Position numbers and translations under genes: made by a program
Notes under the pieces: model-generated
Databases searched by the model: none
Seen by the model: only the letters and a program-made list of their open reading frames with translations
What the model was told of the DNA's origin: nothing
Shown here: positions 53,318 through 62,190 of the stretch, one piece after another
How the letters are laid out: every line of letters starts with the position of its first letter
Numbering within the stretch: the first letter of the stretch is position 1
Source: Micromonospora zingiberis
GTDB lineage: Bacteria > Actinomycetota > Actinomycetes > Mycobacteriales > Micromonosporaceae
Assembly: GCF_004331455.1 (NCBI RefSeq)
Contig: NZ_SJJR01000004.1
Coordinates: 62,001-126,000 of the forward strand
DNA: 64,000 nucleotides
Reading direction: 5' to 3'

Positions 53318-55816
53318 ATGACGACCGTACGGGACCCCCTGCTGACGCTGACGGGGATCGTCAAGCAGTACCCGGGCGTACGGGCCCTGGACGGTGTGGA
53401 CCTGGCCGTGTTGCCGGGCCAGGTCCACGCCGTGCTCGGTGAGAACGGCGCCGGCAAGTCCACCCTGGTCGGGGTGGCGGCCGGCTCCGTGACCCCCGAC
53501 GCGGGCCGGATCACCCTCGGTGGCCGGGACCACCCGGCCCTGACGCCCGCCCTCGCCCGGGAGAACGGCCTCGCGCTGGTGTACCAGACCCCGGCGCTGG
53601 CCGGCAGCCTGACCGTGGCCGAGTCGATGCTGGTGCTCCTGCCCGAGCAGGTACGCCCCACGGTCGACGCGGCTGCCGCGTGGACCGCCGAGCACCTGCG
53701 CGAACTCGGCCTGGACATCGGCGCCGACCAACTGGTCAGCGAGCTGACCGCGCGGGAGGCACACCTGGTGGAGATCGCCGCCGCGCTCGCCACCCGGCCC
53801 CGCGTGCTGGTCCTCGACGAGCCGACCGAGGCCCTCGGCCCGGACGAGACGAACTGGCTGTTCGACCGGATCCGGCACCTGGTGGCGGACGGCACCGCCG
53901 TCGTCTACATCACCCACCGGATTCCGGAGATCCGCGAGATCGCGCAGACCATGACGGTGCTGCGCGACGGGCGGGTGGTCGGCGGCGGCCCGGTCGGCGA
54001 CCACACCGACGAGCAGATCGTCGAGATGATCGTCGGTCGGTCGCTGGACACCACCTTCCCCGCCAAGCCCGACCTGGCCGGCGCCGACGTCGTCCTGGCG
54101 GCCGAAGGATTGCGCGGTGCCGGCTTCGACGAGCTGACCGTCCAGGTGGCGGCCGGCGAGATCGTCGGCTTCGCCGGGGTGGAGGGCAACGGGCAGCGGC
54201 AGGCGCTGCGGGCCCTGGCCGGCCTGGTGCGCTCGCACGGCCGGGTCACGGTCGCCGGCCGCCCGGTCGCGCTCGGCAGCCCGGCGGCAGCGGCCCGGCA
54301 GGGCATCACCTTCCTCTCCGGCGACCGGCTGCGCGAGGCGGTCTTCGGTGACCTCAGCATCCGGGAGAACATCGACGCGCTGGCGCTGCCCCGGGTGTCG
54401 CTGCTGCGTACCCTCCTGGTGCCCGGCCGGGAGCGGGCGCTGGCGGGGCCGGCGGTGGCGGCGCTGCGGGTCAAGGCCGCCAGCCTGGAAACCCCGGTCG
54501 GCACCCTGTCCGGTGGCAACCAGCAGAAGGTGCTGCTCGCCCGCGCCAGCATCGGCGATCCGACCGTGCTGCTGGTCGAGGACCCGACCCAGGGGGTCGA
54601 CGCCGGGGCCCGGCTGGAGATCTACCGGGTGCTGCGGGAACTGGCCGCGCGGGGCACCGCGGTGGTCGTGCTCTCCACCGACGCGGTGGAACTGGAAGGG
54701 CTCTGCGACCGGGTCCTGGTCTTCTCGCGGGGGCGCATCCACGCGGAACTCTCCGCCGCCAACCTCTCCGAGCGGGACATCACCGGGGCCGCGGTGCTGG
54801 CCACCGAGCACGCGGTGGCCGCACCGGAACCCCAGGCCCGGCCGGCCAACCGGCGGAAACTGCTGGGTGGCGAGTCGCAGGCAGTACTGATGCTGGTGCT
54901 CACCGTGCTGCTCGCCACGGTGACCGCGGTGCAGGCACCGACCTTCCTCAGCACGCTGACCGTCGGGCAACTGCTGCTGGCCACCGCCTCGCTGGCGCTG
55001 GTCAGCCTGGGACAGCTGGTGGTCGTGATGACCGGCGGGATCGACCTGTCGGTGGGCTCGGTGGTCGCCCTGTCGGTGGTCGCCGTGTCGTTCTTCGGCG
55101 CGGGCCCGCCCGGGTACTTCGCCGTCGGCGTGCTGGTGGCACTCGCCGCCGGAGCCGCCGTCGGCCTGTTGAACGGGGTGCTCGTCTCCCGGGTCAACCT
55201 GCCACCGGTGGTGGCCACCCTGATCACCTCGATCGGCGTGGTCGGCGCGGCGCAGCTGCTGCGCCCGCTGCCCGGCGGGCAGGCCGATGACCTGCTGCTC
55301 GCCGCGCTGGGCACGACGGTCGCCGGGATTCCGGTGGTGTTCGTGATCGTGGTGCTGGTGGGCGTCGGCGGGCACCTGCTGCTGCGTCGGGCGCGCGCCG
55401 GCCGGGCGCTGCGGGCCACCGGGTCGAACCCGGTCTCGGCGTCCAGGATGGGCGTGGCCGTCGCCTCGACCCGGTTGCTGGCGTACCTGCTCGGCGGCGC
55501 GCTGGCGGCCGCTGGCGGGGTCGCGCTCTACGCGCAGACCGGCATCGGTGACGCCTCGACCGGGCAGGCGCTCACCCTCGCCTCGGTGACCGTGGTGGTG
55601 CTGGCCGGCGCGAGCATCTTCGGCGGCACCGGGTCGGCGTTGGCCGTCCTCGCCACGGCCCTGTTCGTCCAGACCATCACCAGTTCGTTGAGCTTCCTGT
55701 CGGTCAGCCTCGCCTGGCAGTACTGGATCCAGGGCATCTTCGTGGTCACCGCGGCGCTGGTGCCGCTGGTGCGTACCCGCCGCCGACGCGCCCCCGGCGC
55801 GGCGGTGTCGGCCTGA
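53318..55816 (+). CDS. Natural fusion of a CUT2 two-domain ABC ATPase with a CUT2 permease
   Basis: 832 residues. About 1-500 is RbsA-like: Walker A GENGAGKST, a poorly conserved first signature (LTAREAHLVEIAAALATRP) and Walker B VLVLDEPTEALG. The second ABC has a degenerate Walker A (GVEGNGQRQAL), signature LSGGNQQKVLLARA and an altered Walker B, LLVEDPTQGVD, where the usual Asp-Glu reads Glu-Asp. About 520-832 is an RbsC-like permease (GGIDLSVGSVVALSVVAVS, VVVLAGASIFGGTGSAL). In most systems these are separate proteins. ATG 53318 lies 15 nt after the binding-protein stop. Confidence 0.9.
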   Translation: MTTVRDPLLTLTGIVKQYPGVRALDGVDLAVLPGQVHAVLGENGAGKSTLVGVAAGSVTPDAGRITLGGRDHPALTPALARENGLALVYQTPALAGSLTVAESMLVLLPEQVRPTVDAAAAWTAEHLRELGLDIGADQLVSELTAREAHLVEIAAALATRPRVLVLDEPTEALGPDETNWLFDRIRHLVADGTAVVYITHRIPEIREIAQTMTVLRDGRVVGGGPVGDHTDEQIVEMIVGRSLDTTFPAKPDLAGADVVLAAEGLRGAGFDELTVQVAAGEIVGFAGVEGNGQRQALRALAGLVRSHGRVTVAGRPVALGSPAAAARQGITFLSGDRLREAVFGDLSIRENIDALALPRVSLLRTLLVPGRERALAGPAVAALRVKAASLETPVGTLSGGNQQKVLLARASIGDPTVLLVEDPTQGVDAGARLEIYRVLRELAARGTAVVVLSTDAVELEGLCDRVLVFSRGRIHAELSAANLSERDITGAAVLATEHAVAAPEPQARPANRRKLLGGESQAVLMLVLTVLLATVTAVQAPTFLSTLTVGQLLLATASLALVSLGQLVVVMTGGIDLSVGSVVALSVVAVSFFGAGPPGYFAVGVLVALAAGAAVGLLNGVLVSRVNLPPVVATLITSIGVVGAAQLLRPLPGGQADDLLLAALGTTVAGIPVVFVIVVLVGVGGHLLLRRARAGRALRATGSNPVSASRMGVAVASTRLLAYLLGGALAAAGGVALYAQTGIGDASTGQALTLASVTVVVLAGASIFGGTGSALAVLATALFVQTITSSLSFLSVSLAWQYWIQGIFVVTAALVPLVRTRRRRAPGAAVSA

Positions 55817-55856
55817 GCCGACCGAGTAGCACGACGCGAGAGAGAAGGGCAGCTCC

Positions 55857-56795
55857 ATGTACCACGTGACCCGCATCGACGATGCGCTGGCTCGGGAACC
55901 GGACGACTACCGGGGCCACAGTGTCGGCTTCCGGCGGCAGGACCTCATCGGCCGCGAGTACGGCTCGCACCACATGACGATGAGCGTCGCCACCCTCGAC
56001 CCCGGTGGCCGGATCGACGCCACCGTGCACTCGTACGAGAAGAGCCTCTGGCTGCTCGACGGCGAGCTGACCCTGACCATGCTGGGACAGACCCTCGTGC
56101 TGCGCCGCAACGACTGCGCCGTGGTGCCGGTGGCCGTGGCCCACCAGCTCAGCACCGCCGACGCCGGTGCCCGCTGGCTGGAGATGTCGGCGCCGGTGCG
56201 GCTGCTGTTGGACAACCGCCGCAAGGACACCTTCTTCCTGGCCGGGGACCTGGCGGCGGGCCAGGTCGAGACGGTGGACCTGCGCGACCCGCGCAACCGC
56301 AACTTCTTCCGGTTCGACGACGACTCGATGGACCTGGGACGGCTGTCGCGGGGCAGCGACCCGACCGCACCGGAGGTCTCCGCGAGCATGGCCACCGCGC
56401 TGCTGGCGTACAGCGGCATCAGCATCCGGATGCTCGCCGACCAGCGGCTCAACGCCCAGCTGCACACCATGTTCATGGTCGAGTACGCGCCCACCGCCGC
56501 GGCACACCCGCACGACCACCCGTTCGAGGAGGCGTACGTCTTCACCGAGGGGGAGACCGAGGCGGTGGTCGAGGGCAACCGCTTCGTGCTGCGCCCCGGC
56601 GACGTGCTCTGGACCGGATCCGGTTGCGAGCACGCGTTCTACAACCGCACCGACGGGCGGACCCGGTGGATCGAGACGCAGGCGCCGCAACCACCGGCGC
56701 AACACTCGTACCGGTTCAGCCGGGACTGGGAGTACCTGGGCGACCGGCTCTGCGCCGGCGTGCGGATCGACCCGAAGGCGGCCGGCGATGAGTGA
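55857..56795 (+). CDS. Bicupin protein, (S)-ureidoglycine aminohydrolase-like
   Basis: 312 residues with two cupin domains. The first (about 45-120) has HSYEKSLWLLDGELTLTML and LRRNDCAVVPVAVAHQ with few metal ligands. The second (about 205-285) has HPHDHPFEEAYVFTEGETEA and LRPGDVLWTGSGCEHAFYN, supplying a His/His/Glu/His set. This asymmetric layout recalls AllE/UGHY, which binds Mn in one cupin. An allantoin-type reaction is possible given the nearby amidohydrolase but is not demonstrated. RBS AGAAGG precedes ATG 55857. It overlaps the next gene by 8 nt. Confidence 0.72.
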   Translation: MYHVTRIDDALAREPDDYRGHSVGFRRQDLIGREYGSHHMTMSVATLDPGGRIDATVHSYEKSLWLLDGELTLTMLGQTLVLRRNDCAVVPVAVAHQLSTADAGARWLEMSAPVRLLLDNRRKDTFFLAGDLAAGQVETVDLRDPRNRNFFRFDDDSMDLGRLSRGSDPTAPEVSASMATALLAYSGISIRMLADQRLNAQLHTMFMVEYAPTAAAHPHDHPFEEAYVFTEGETEAVVEGNRFVLRPGDVLWTGSGCEHAFYNRTDGRTRWIETQAPQPPAQHSYRFSRDWEYLGDRLCAGVRIDPKAAGDE

Positions 56796-57675
56796 CCAGG
56801 TCGGTCTGCTGGGCACCGGACGGTTGGGTACGGCGATCGGCCAGCGGTTGATGCGTACCGGGAACGAACTGGCGGTGTGGAACCGGACGCCGAGCAAGAC
56901 CGCGCCGCTCGTCGCCGACGGCGCGGTGGCCGTCCCCACCGCCGCCGACCTCGGCAACCGCCCGGTGGTCTTCGTGGTGGTCTCCGCCTCCGCCGACCTG
57001 CTGGCCGTCCTGGGTGGCCCGGACGGTCTGCTGGCCCGCCCGAACGGGCTGCGGGTGGTGGTGGACTGCTCGACGGTGTCGGAGACCGCGTCCGCGCAGG
57101 CCCGCCAGCTTGCCGCCGACGCCGGGGTGGGGTTCGTGGCCGCCCCGGTCAGCGGCAACGCCGCGGTGCTGGGCGCCGGCCGGGCGTGCTTCGTGGCCTC
57201 CGGCCCGGCGGCACAGTACGCCGTCGTGGAGCCGCTGCTGAACAGCGTCGGCCAGTCCGCCGTGCGGGTCGGCGACGGTGAACAGAGCCGGCTGGTCAAG
57301 CTCTGCCACAACCTCTATCTGGGGATGCTGGTGCAGGCGTTGGCCGAGGTGACCGCGCTGGCCGAGAAGGGTGGCGCGGACCGCGAGGCGTTCCTGCGGT
57401 TCCTCGGCCAGACCGTGGTCGGGTCCCCCTGGGTGCGGGACCGGGCAGCCGCGCTCGTCGCCGAGGACTGGACCCCCACCTTCACCAACGTGCTGCTGCG
57501 TAAGGACTTCGACCTCGGGCTGGCGGCGGCGCGGGAGCACGAGGTGCCGATGGCCGTGGCGGGCCTGACCCACCAACTGATCCAGGCGGCGGTCGGCCGG
57601 GGCCTGGGGGAGCAGGACCTGCTTTCCCTCTTCGCCGTGCAGGCCGAGGCGTCGGGGCTGGACCTTCAGCGCTGA
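56788..57675 (+). CDS. NAD(P)-binding beta-hydroxyacid dehydrogenase (3-hydroxyisobutyrate dehydrogenase family)
   Basis: 295 residues. GLLGTGRLGTAIGQRLM is the N-terminal dinucleotide motif and DCSTVSETASAQA the substrate-binding signature. The catalytic Lys lies in RLVKLCHNLYLGM with the partner Asn four residues later. A C-terminal helical domain completes the fold. The family oxidises 3-hydroxyacids to semialdehydes, which suits the GabD-type aldehyde dehydrogenase two genes downstream. It takes the place that the SDR has in cluster A. Confidence 0.88.
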   Translation: MSDQVGLLGTGRLGTAIGQRLMRTGNELAVWNRTPSKTAPLVADGAVAVPTAADLGNRPVVFVVVSASADLLAVLGGPDGLLARPNGLRVVVDCSTVSETASAQARQLAADAGVGFVAAPVSGNAAVLGAGRACFVASGPAAQYAVVEPLLNSVGQSAVRVGDGEQSRLVKLCHNLYLGMLVQALAEVTALAEKGGADREAFLRFLGQTVVGSPWVRDRAAALVAEDWTPTFTNVLLRKDFDLGLAAAREHEVPMAVAGLTHQLIQAAVGRGLGEQDLLSLFAVQAEASGLDLQR

Positions 57676-57793
57676 GGGTGCGGCGGCACGGACCGCCCGG
57701 CCGCGACCGAATCCGCCACCGGCGGCGGCGCCGCGACCGGGGCCACCACGGGTGGCGGACCAGAACCAGAACAAGGAAGCGAGAACACCGATC

Positions 57794-59143
57794 ATGGGGA
57801 CTGCCACGTTTGGCTTGAACGTCGTCGACTGGGAGAACCGCGTCGACATGGACCGGCTGCGCCGCGAACGGCTGGCCCGGCTCAAGCGCCAGCTCGACGA
57901 GTCGTCGGTAGGTGCCTTGCTCACCTTCGACTTCCACAACATCCGGTACATGACGGCCACCCACATCGGCACCTGGGCGATGGACAAGCTGATCCGTTTC
58001 GCCCTGCTGCCGCGCGGTGGCGAGCCGGTGCTGTGGGACTTCGGTTCGGCCGCCCGCCACCACCAGCTGTACGCGCCGTGGCTGGACTACCGCACCGGTG
58101 ACGACGTGGCCGAGGCGGCCCGGGGCACCAGCGGCGCGCGGGCGGGCATCTCCGTGTTGCGGGGCGCGTTCCACCCGGACTCCGGCGTCGCCGAGGCGGT
58201 CGCCCAGAAGATCTACGAGGAGCTGGAGCGCTACGGCCTGCACACCTCGCCCGTCGGCGTGGACGTGCTGGAGATGCCGATCCTCAACGCCCTGCGCGCC
58301 AAGGGGATCGAGGTCGTCGACGGCCAGCAGGTGTTCCTGGAGGCGCGGCGGATCAAGACGCCGGACGAGATCACTCTGCTGACCACCGCGGCGTCGATGG
58401 TGGACGCCGCGTACGACGACCTGTACGGCTTCCTGCGCCCCGGGGTCCGCGAGAACGAGACCGTCGGCCTGGTCGCCAAGCGCCTGTACGACCTCGGCTC
58501 CGAGCACGTCGAGGGGGTCAACGCGATCTCCGGTGAGCGTTGCTCGCCGCACCCGCACGTGTTCAGCGACCGGCTGCTGCGCCCCGGTGACCCGGCCTTC
58601 TTCGACATCCTGCACAGCTTCATGGGCTACCGCACCTGCTACTACCGCACCTTCGCGGTGGGCAGTGCGTCCCGGGCCCAGGTGGACGCGTACAAGCGCT
58701 GCCGGGAGTACATGGACCGGGCGATCGAGCTGGTGAAGCCGGGGGCCACCACCGCCGACATCGTCAGCGTGTGGCCCACCGCCCAGGAGTTCGGCTTCGC
58801 CGACGAGGAGGCCGCGTTCGCCCTCCAGTACGGCCACGGCCTGGGCCTGTCCATCTGGGAGAAGCCCATCTTCAGCCGGCTGGTCTCGCTGGATCACCCG
58901 GAGGTGCTGGAGGAGGGCATGGTGTTCGCGTTGGAGACGTACTGGCCGTCGGCCGACGGGGTGGGTGCCGCCCGGATCGAGGAGGAACTGGTGGTGACGG
59001 CCGACGGCGCCGAGGTGATCACCAAGTTCCCGGCCGAGGAGTTGCTGGTCGCCGGCCAGCGCTACTACACGACCGCCGGTGCGTTGCCGACCCAGCGCCA
59101 CGCCCAGTCGCACGTCAACAACCGGGTCGGGGGCGACGCCTGA
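57794..59143 (+). CDS. M24 (pita-bread fold) protein, DddP/creatinase-like, cluster B copy
   Basis: 449 residues, strongly similar to the cluster A protein throughout (FDFHNIRYMT, VLWDFGSAARHHQLYAPWL, ISGERCSPHPH). Ligand positions are Asp271, Cys282 (Asp replaced, as in the paralogue), His348, Glu381 and Glu396. The second conserved His of the M24 site is also changed here: IWEKP where copy A keeps LHERP. These shared and private changes argue against ordinary aminopeptidase activity. ATG 57794 was chosen because AAGGAAGCGAGA precedes it; an in-frame GTG at 57752 lacks a ribosome site. The next gene follows with a 1-nt overlap. Confidence 0.86.
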   Translation: MGTATFGLNVVDWENRVDMDRLRRERLARLKRQLDESSVGALLTFDFHNIRYMTATHIGTWAMDKLIRFALLPRGGEPVLWDFGSAARHHQLYAPWLDYRTGDDVAEAARGTSGARAGISVLRGAFHPDSGVAEAVAQKIYEELERYGLHTSPVGVDVLEMPILNALRAKGIEVVDGQQVFLEARRIKTPDEITLLTTAASMVDAAYDDLYGFLRPGVRENETVGLVAKRLYDLGSEHVEGVNAISGERCSPHPHVFSDRLLRPGDPAFFDILHSFMGYRTCYYRTFAVGSASRAQVDAYKRCREYMDRAIELVKPGATTADIVSVWPTAQEFGFADEEAAFALQYGHGLGLSIWEKPIFSRLVSLDHPEVLEEGMVFALETYWPSADGVGAARIEEELVVTADGAEVITKFPAEELLVAGQRYYTTAGALPTQRHAQSHVNNRVGGDA

Positions 59144-60519
59144 TGGCCATCGCGACGCGCGATCCGGCCACCGGGATCGTCGAGCGGACCTTCGCGCCGA
59201 TGTCCGACGAGGAGGTGGAGCGGGCACTGGCCGACGCGGCCGGGGCAGTGGTCGCGTTGCGGCGTACCACCTTCGCCGACCGGGCCGCCTGGATGCGCGC
59301 CGCGGCCGACCTGCTGGAGGCCGACGCGCCGACGTTGGCGGCCACGATGACCCGGGAGATGGGCAAGACCCTCGCCTCGGCCGAGGCGGAGGTACGCAAG
59401 GCGGCGCACGGCTGCCGGTACTACGCCGAACACGCGGCGGCGATGCTGGCGCCCGAGCCGGCGGACGCCCCGGCGGTCGGTGCCGCCGCGGCCTACTCGG
59501 TGTACCAGCCGCTGGGGGTGGTGCTCGCGGTGATGCCGTGGAACTACCCGGTCTGGCAGGTGCTGCGGTTCGCCGCGCCGGCCCTGATGGCCGGCAACGC
59601 CGGCCTGCTCAAGCACGCCTCGAACGTGCCGCAGACCGCCCTGTACCTCGGCGAACTGTTCACCCGGGCGGGTTTCCCGGCCGGCGCGTTCGGCACCCTG
59701 CTGATCGGTTCGGCGCAGGTCGAGCGGGTGCTGCGGGACGAGCGGGTCGCGGCGGCCACGTTGACCGGCAGCGAGGCCGCCGGCCGGTCGGTCGCCCGGA
59801 TCGCCGGTGACGTGCTGAAGAAGACCGTGCTGGAACTCGGCGGCTCCGATCCGTACCTGGTGCTGCCGAGCGCCGATGTCGCGCGGGCCGCCGCCACCGC
59901 GGTCCGGGCCCGCTGCCAGAACAACGGGCAGTCCTGCATCGCCGCGAAACGGTTCATCGTGCACGCCGAGGTGTACGACGAGTTCGTCGCGGCCTTCACC
60001 GAGGGCATGGCGGCCCTGCGGGTCGGTGACCCGGCCGATCCGGACACCGACGTCGGGCCGGTCGCCACCGAACAGGGCCGCGCGGAACTCGCGGAACTTG
60101 TCGCCGACGCGGTGGCCAAGGGCGCGACGGTGTTGACCGGCGGCGAGGCGCCGGCCGGACCCGGCTGGTTCTATCCGCCCACCGTGCTCGCCGATGTCGA
60201 TGCCACGATGCGGCTGTACCGGGAGGAGACGTTCGGCCCGGTGGCCGTCGTCTACCGGGTGGCGGACCTGGCCGAGGCGCTGGAGTTGGCCAACGGCACC
60301 GCCTTCGGTCTCGGTGCGGTGGTCTGGACCACCGACGAGGCCGAACGCGTCCGCTGCGTCGCCGAGTTGGAGTCCGGCGCGGTCACCGTCAACGGGATGA
60401 CCACCTCCTACCCGGAGCTGCCCTTCGGCGGGATCAAGACCAGCGGGTACGGCCGGGAACTGGCCGCCGTGGGCATCCGCGAGTTCTGCAACCTCAAGGC
60501 GGTGTGGGTGGGCCGCTGA
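59143..60519 (+). CDS. NAD(P)-dependent aldehyde dehydrogenase, succinate-semialdehyde dehydrogenase type
   Basis: 458 residues. LAVMPWNYPVWQVLRFAAPA is the cofactor entry stretch, the general-base Glu lies in LELGGSDPYLVL and the nucleophile in NNGQSCIAAKRF. PFGGIKTSGYGREL is typical of Sad/GabD-like short ALDHs. The start overlaps the M24 stop by one base (TGATG). It should oxidise the semialdehyde made by the preceding dehydrogenase. It belongs to a different ALDH branch from the cluster A enzyme, so the two operons were not simply copied whole. Confidence 0.88.
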   Translation: MAIATRDPATGIVERTFAPMSDEEVERALADAAGAVVALRRTTFADRAAWMRAAADLLEADAPTLAATMTREMGKTLASAEAEVRKAAHGCRYYAEHAAAMLAPEPADAPAVGAAAAYSVYQPLGVVLAVMPWNYPVWQVLRFAAPALMAGNAGLLKHASNVPQTALYLGELFTRAGFPAGAFGTLLIGSAQVERVLRDERVAAATLTGSEAAGRSVARIAGDVLKKTVLELGGSDPYLVLPSADVARAAATAVRARCQNNGQSCIAAKRFIVHAEVYDEFVAAFTEGMAALRVGDPADPDTDVGPVATEQGRAELAELVADAVAKGATVLTGGEAPAGPGWFYPPTVLADVDATMRLYREETFGPVAVVYRVADLAEALELANGTAFGLGAVVWTTDEAERVRCVAELESGAVTVNGMTTSYPELPFGGIKTSGYGRELAAVGIREFCNLKAVWVGR

Positions 60520-60592
60520 TCGGGCCAACCCGGCGCGAAGGGCCTTCCACCGACCCCACCGGGACGTACGCCGGTGGGGTCGGTGGGCCTGC

Positions 60593-61093
60593 TCAGTCGG
60601 TACGGGCGTGGCGCGCCCGGTCGAACGCCTTTCCGTCCGGGTAGGACACCAGCTCGAACTGCATCCCCCAGGGGGCGAGGAAGTAGACCCAGCGCTGGCC
60701 CTGGCTCGGCCCGGAACTCGCGGTCGGTGTGCCGAGCACGGTCACGCCGTGGGCACGCAGGTGTGCCACGGCGGCGTCCAGGTCGTCGACGTAGAGGGCC
60801 ACGTGGTGGCCGCCGATGTCGCTGTTGCGCGGCTGCTCCGGCCGCTGGTCCGGCGCCTCGTAGTGGAAGACCTCGAAGATCGCCTGGCCGCCACAGCGGT
60901 AGAAGTCCAGCCGGCGCATCACCGTCCGGGGGTGTACGGCCAGGTGGTCGGCCATCCAACCGTCGTCGTGCCGGAACGGGCCGACCGAGTAGAGGTACTC
61001 GCAACCGAGCACCTCCACCAGGAACCGCCGGGCCTGATCGAGGTCGGGCACGGTGAACCCGATGTGGTCCACCCCGCTCAGCCCAGGCAACAT
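60593..61093 (-). CDS. VOC (glyoxalase/dioxygenase superfamily) protein, cluster B copy
   Basis: 166 residues, clearly paralogous to the VOC protein at 1.8 kb: both share VDHIGFTVPDLD-type starts, FEVFHYxAPDQR and the QRWVYFLAPWGMQFELVSYP block. Metal ligands appear intact. ATG 61093 has GGAGGT 7 nt upstream. It converges on the aldehyde dehydrogenase and diverges from the MobA-like gene, with TGGATCCA sites in its leader. Strong conservation between clusters suggests it acts on the shared intermediate. Confidence 0.87.
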   Translation of the reverse strand: MLPGLSGVDHIGFTVPDLDQARRFLVEVLGCEYLYSVGPFRHDDGWMADHLAVHPRTVMRRLDFYRCGGQAIFEVFHYEAPDQRPEQPRNSDIGGHHVALYVDDLDAAVAHLRAHGVTVLGTPTASSGPSQGQRWVYFLAPWGMQFELVSYPDGKAFDRARHARTD

Positions 61094-61106
61094 CTCGCAC
61101 CTCCAT

Positions 61107-61116
61107 ATGGATCCAT
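61107..61116. promoter_or_regulatory. Palindromic operator candidate ATGGATCCAT (proximal to VOC gene)
   Basis: A perfect 10-bp palindrome ending 14 nt before the VOC start on the minus strand, next to its GGAGG. It has the same core and flank (TGGATCCATCAT) as the site at 1737-1746. Confidence 0.5.
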
Positions 61117-61412
61117 CATCTCCCTTCATAGCAGGGCGGATCCGGAGAAAATAGGGGTGCCGGGTGGTAATTCTGGATCCATTTGTGTCGGCGCTCGACG
61201 GCGGCGCCAATCGAGGTCGGCGGGGCGGGTGGGTGGGCACCGGCACGCCGGCTATTACATATCCGCGAATTTGAAGAAAGATGGGCTAGATAGCCAACTT
61301 GTGCGATTTGCCCCGCTACTCTCGTCCGGCCGCATCGTTGCAATCGGTGTGCGTCGGATGGACGGACAGCACCACGGTGCCTGCCCGGTCCCACTGTGGA
61401 GGGAGCGCAGCT
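61117..61412. promoter_or_regulatory. Divergent intergenic region with a second TGGATCCA
   Basis: TGGATCCA lies at 61174-61181, 66 bp from the proximal site. An AT-rich pocket follows (TATTACATATCCGCGAATTT near 61252), a probable promoter zone for the rightward MobA-like gene. No gene is seen in these 296 nt. Confidence 0.45.
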
Positions 61413-62024
61413 CTGAACCGGATCGCAGGAATGATCATCGCTGCGGGGGGCGGTCGCCGGATCGGCGGCCCCGAAGCCCTGCTGCACCAGGGCGGCAAAC
61501 CCCTGGTCGACCAGATGATCGACACGCTGACGGAGGCGGGCTGCGGGCAGATCGTGGTCGTACTCGGCGCCGCGGCCAACCAGGTCCGCGAGACCGCCGA
61601 CCTGAGCCGCGCCACGGTGGTGGTCAACCGGGCGTGGGGCACCGGGGTCGGCTCGTCGATCCGCGCCGGCCTGGCCGGAATCGACGACGACCAGATCGAG
61701 GCGGTGGTGGTGGTGCCGGTCGACATGCCCGGGTTGACCGCCGCCGCGGTCCGCCGGGTGATCGCGCTGCCCTTCCCCGATGTGCTGGTCTGCGCCACCT
61801 ACAACGGCCTACGCGGCTACCCCATGCTGTTCGGTCGTCGTCACTGGGCCGGCATCGCCACCCTGGCCAGCGCCGACGTCGGCGCCCGCCCCTACCTGCT
61901 GGCGCACAAGGACCAGATCGTCGACATCGCCTGCGACTCGGTCGCCGACGGCAGCCGCGTGGACACCCCCGAGCTGATGGCCCTCTACGGCCTCTCCGTC
62001 CCCGAACAACGCATCGGCGCCTGA
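61413..62024 (+). CDS. MobA-like nucleotidyltransferase (MocA type, molybdenum cofactor)
   Basis: About 197-203 residues. AGMIIAAGGGRRIGGPEALL is the NTP-binding loop of MobA/MocA proteins, with DMPGLTAAAVRRVIAL as the metal-binding Asp region. Such enzymes add CMP or GMP to molybdopterin, the form used by xanthine dehydrogenase-type enzymes, linking it to the 37-45 kb genes. The start is unusual: GGAGGGAG (61398-61405) is ideally placed for a CTG at 61413, whereas the first ATG at 61431 lies within the conserved loop and has no ribosome site. The alternative is that ATG 61431 is used. Confidence 0.8.
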   Translation: MNRIAGMIIAAGGGRRIGGPEALLHQGGKPLVDQMIDTLTEAGCGQIVVVLGAAANQVRETADLSRATVVVNRAWGTGVGSSIRAGLAGIDDDQIEAVVVVPVDMPGLTAAAVRRVIALPFPDVLVCATYNGLRGYPMLFGRRHWAGIATLASADVGARPYLLAHKDQIVDIACDSVADGSRVDTPELMALYGLSVPEQRIGA

Positions 62025-62065
62025 CCCCACCCCACCCACCCCACCCCACCCCACCCCACCCACCC
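62025..62065. repeat. CCACC/CCCCA low-complexity tract
   Basis: About 40 nt made almost only of C and A in a CCACCCC pattern, directly after the MobA-like stop. A complementary GTGGGTGGGGTTGGGGGTGG tract lies at about 62147-62170, so both could pair outside the palindrome between them. Confidence 0.7.
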
Positions 62066-62140
62066 CGTCGATCATGGACTTCTGGTCGCCGGGATGGGGT
62101 GAATGCCCCTTTCGCGGGGACCGGAACTGCATGATCGACG
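62066..62140. terminator. Large palindrome with CGTCGATCATG arms between convergent genes
   Basis: Arms of 22 nt (62066-62087 and 62119-62140) match at 19 of 22 positions, and the outer 11 nt, CGTCGATCATG, match perfectly. The 31-nt middle contains a further GCCCC/GGGG pairing. It sits between the convergent MobA-like and GH1 genes. The same 11-mer starts the hairpin at 18018, so this is a dispersed intergenic element used at gene ends. Confidence 0.6.
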
Positions 62141-62190
62141 CGCGATGTGGGTGGGGTTGGGGGTGGGGTGGGGGTCAGGGGGTCAGGGGG

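Noticed and set aside
55724..55731. A further TGGATCCA near the end of the fused ABC gene
   Set aside because: It is within conserved permease codons (Tyr-Trp-Ile-Gln) and has no partner site.
51917..55876. A 1319-codon open frame on the minus strand opposite the cluster B transporter genes
   Set aside because: It runs antisense to four recognisable genes, has low-complexity Gly/Arg/His-rich composition and no domain. It is a GC-driven shadow.
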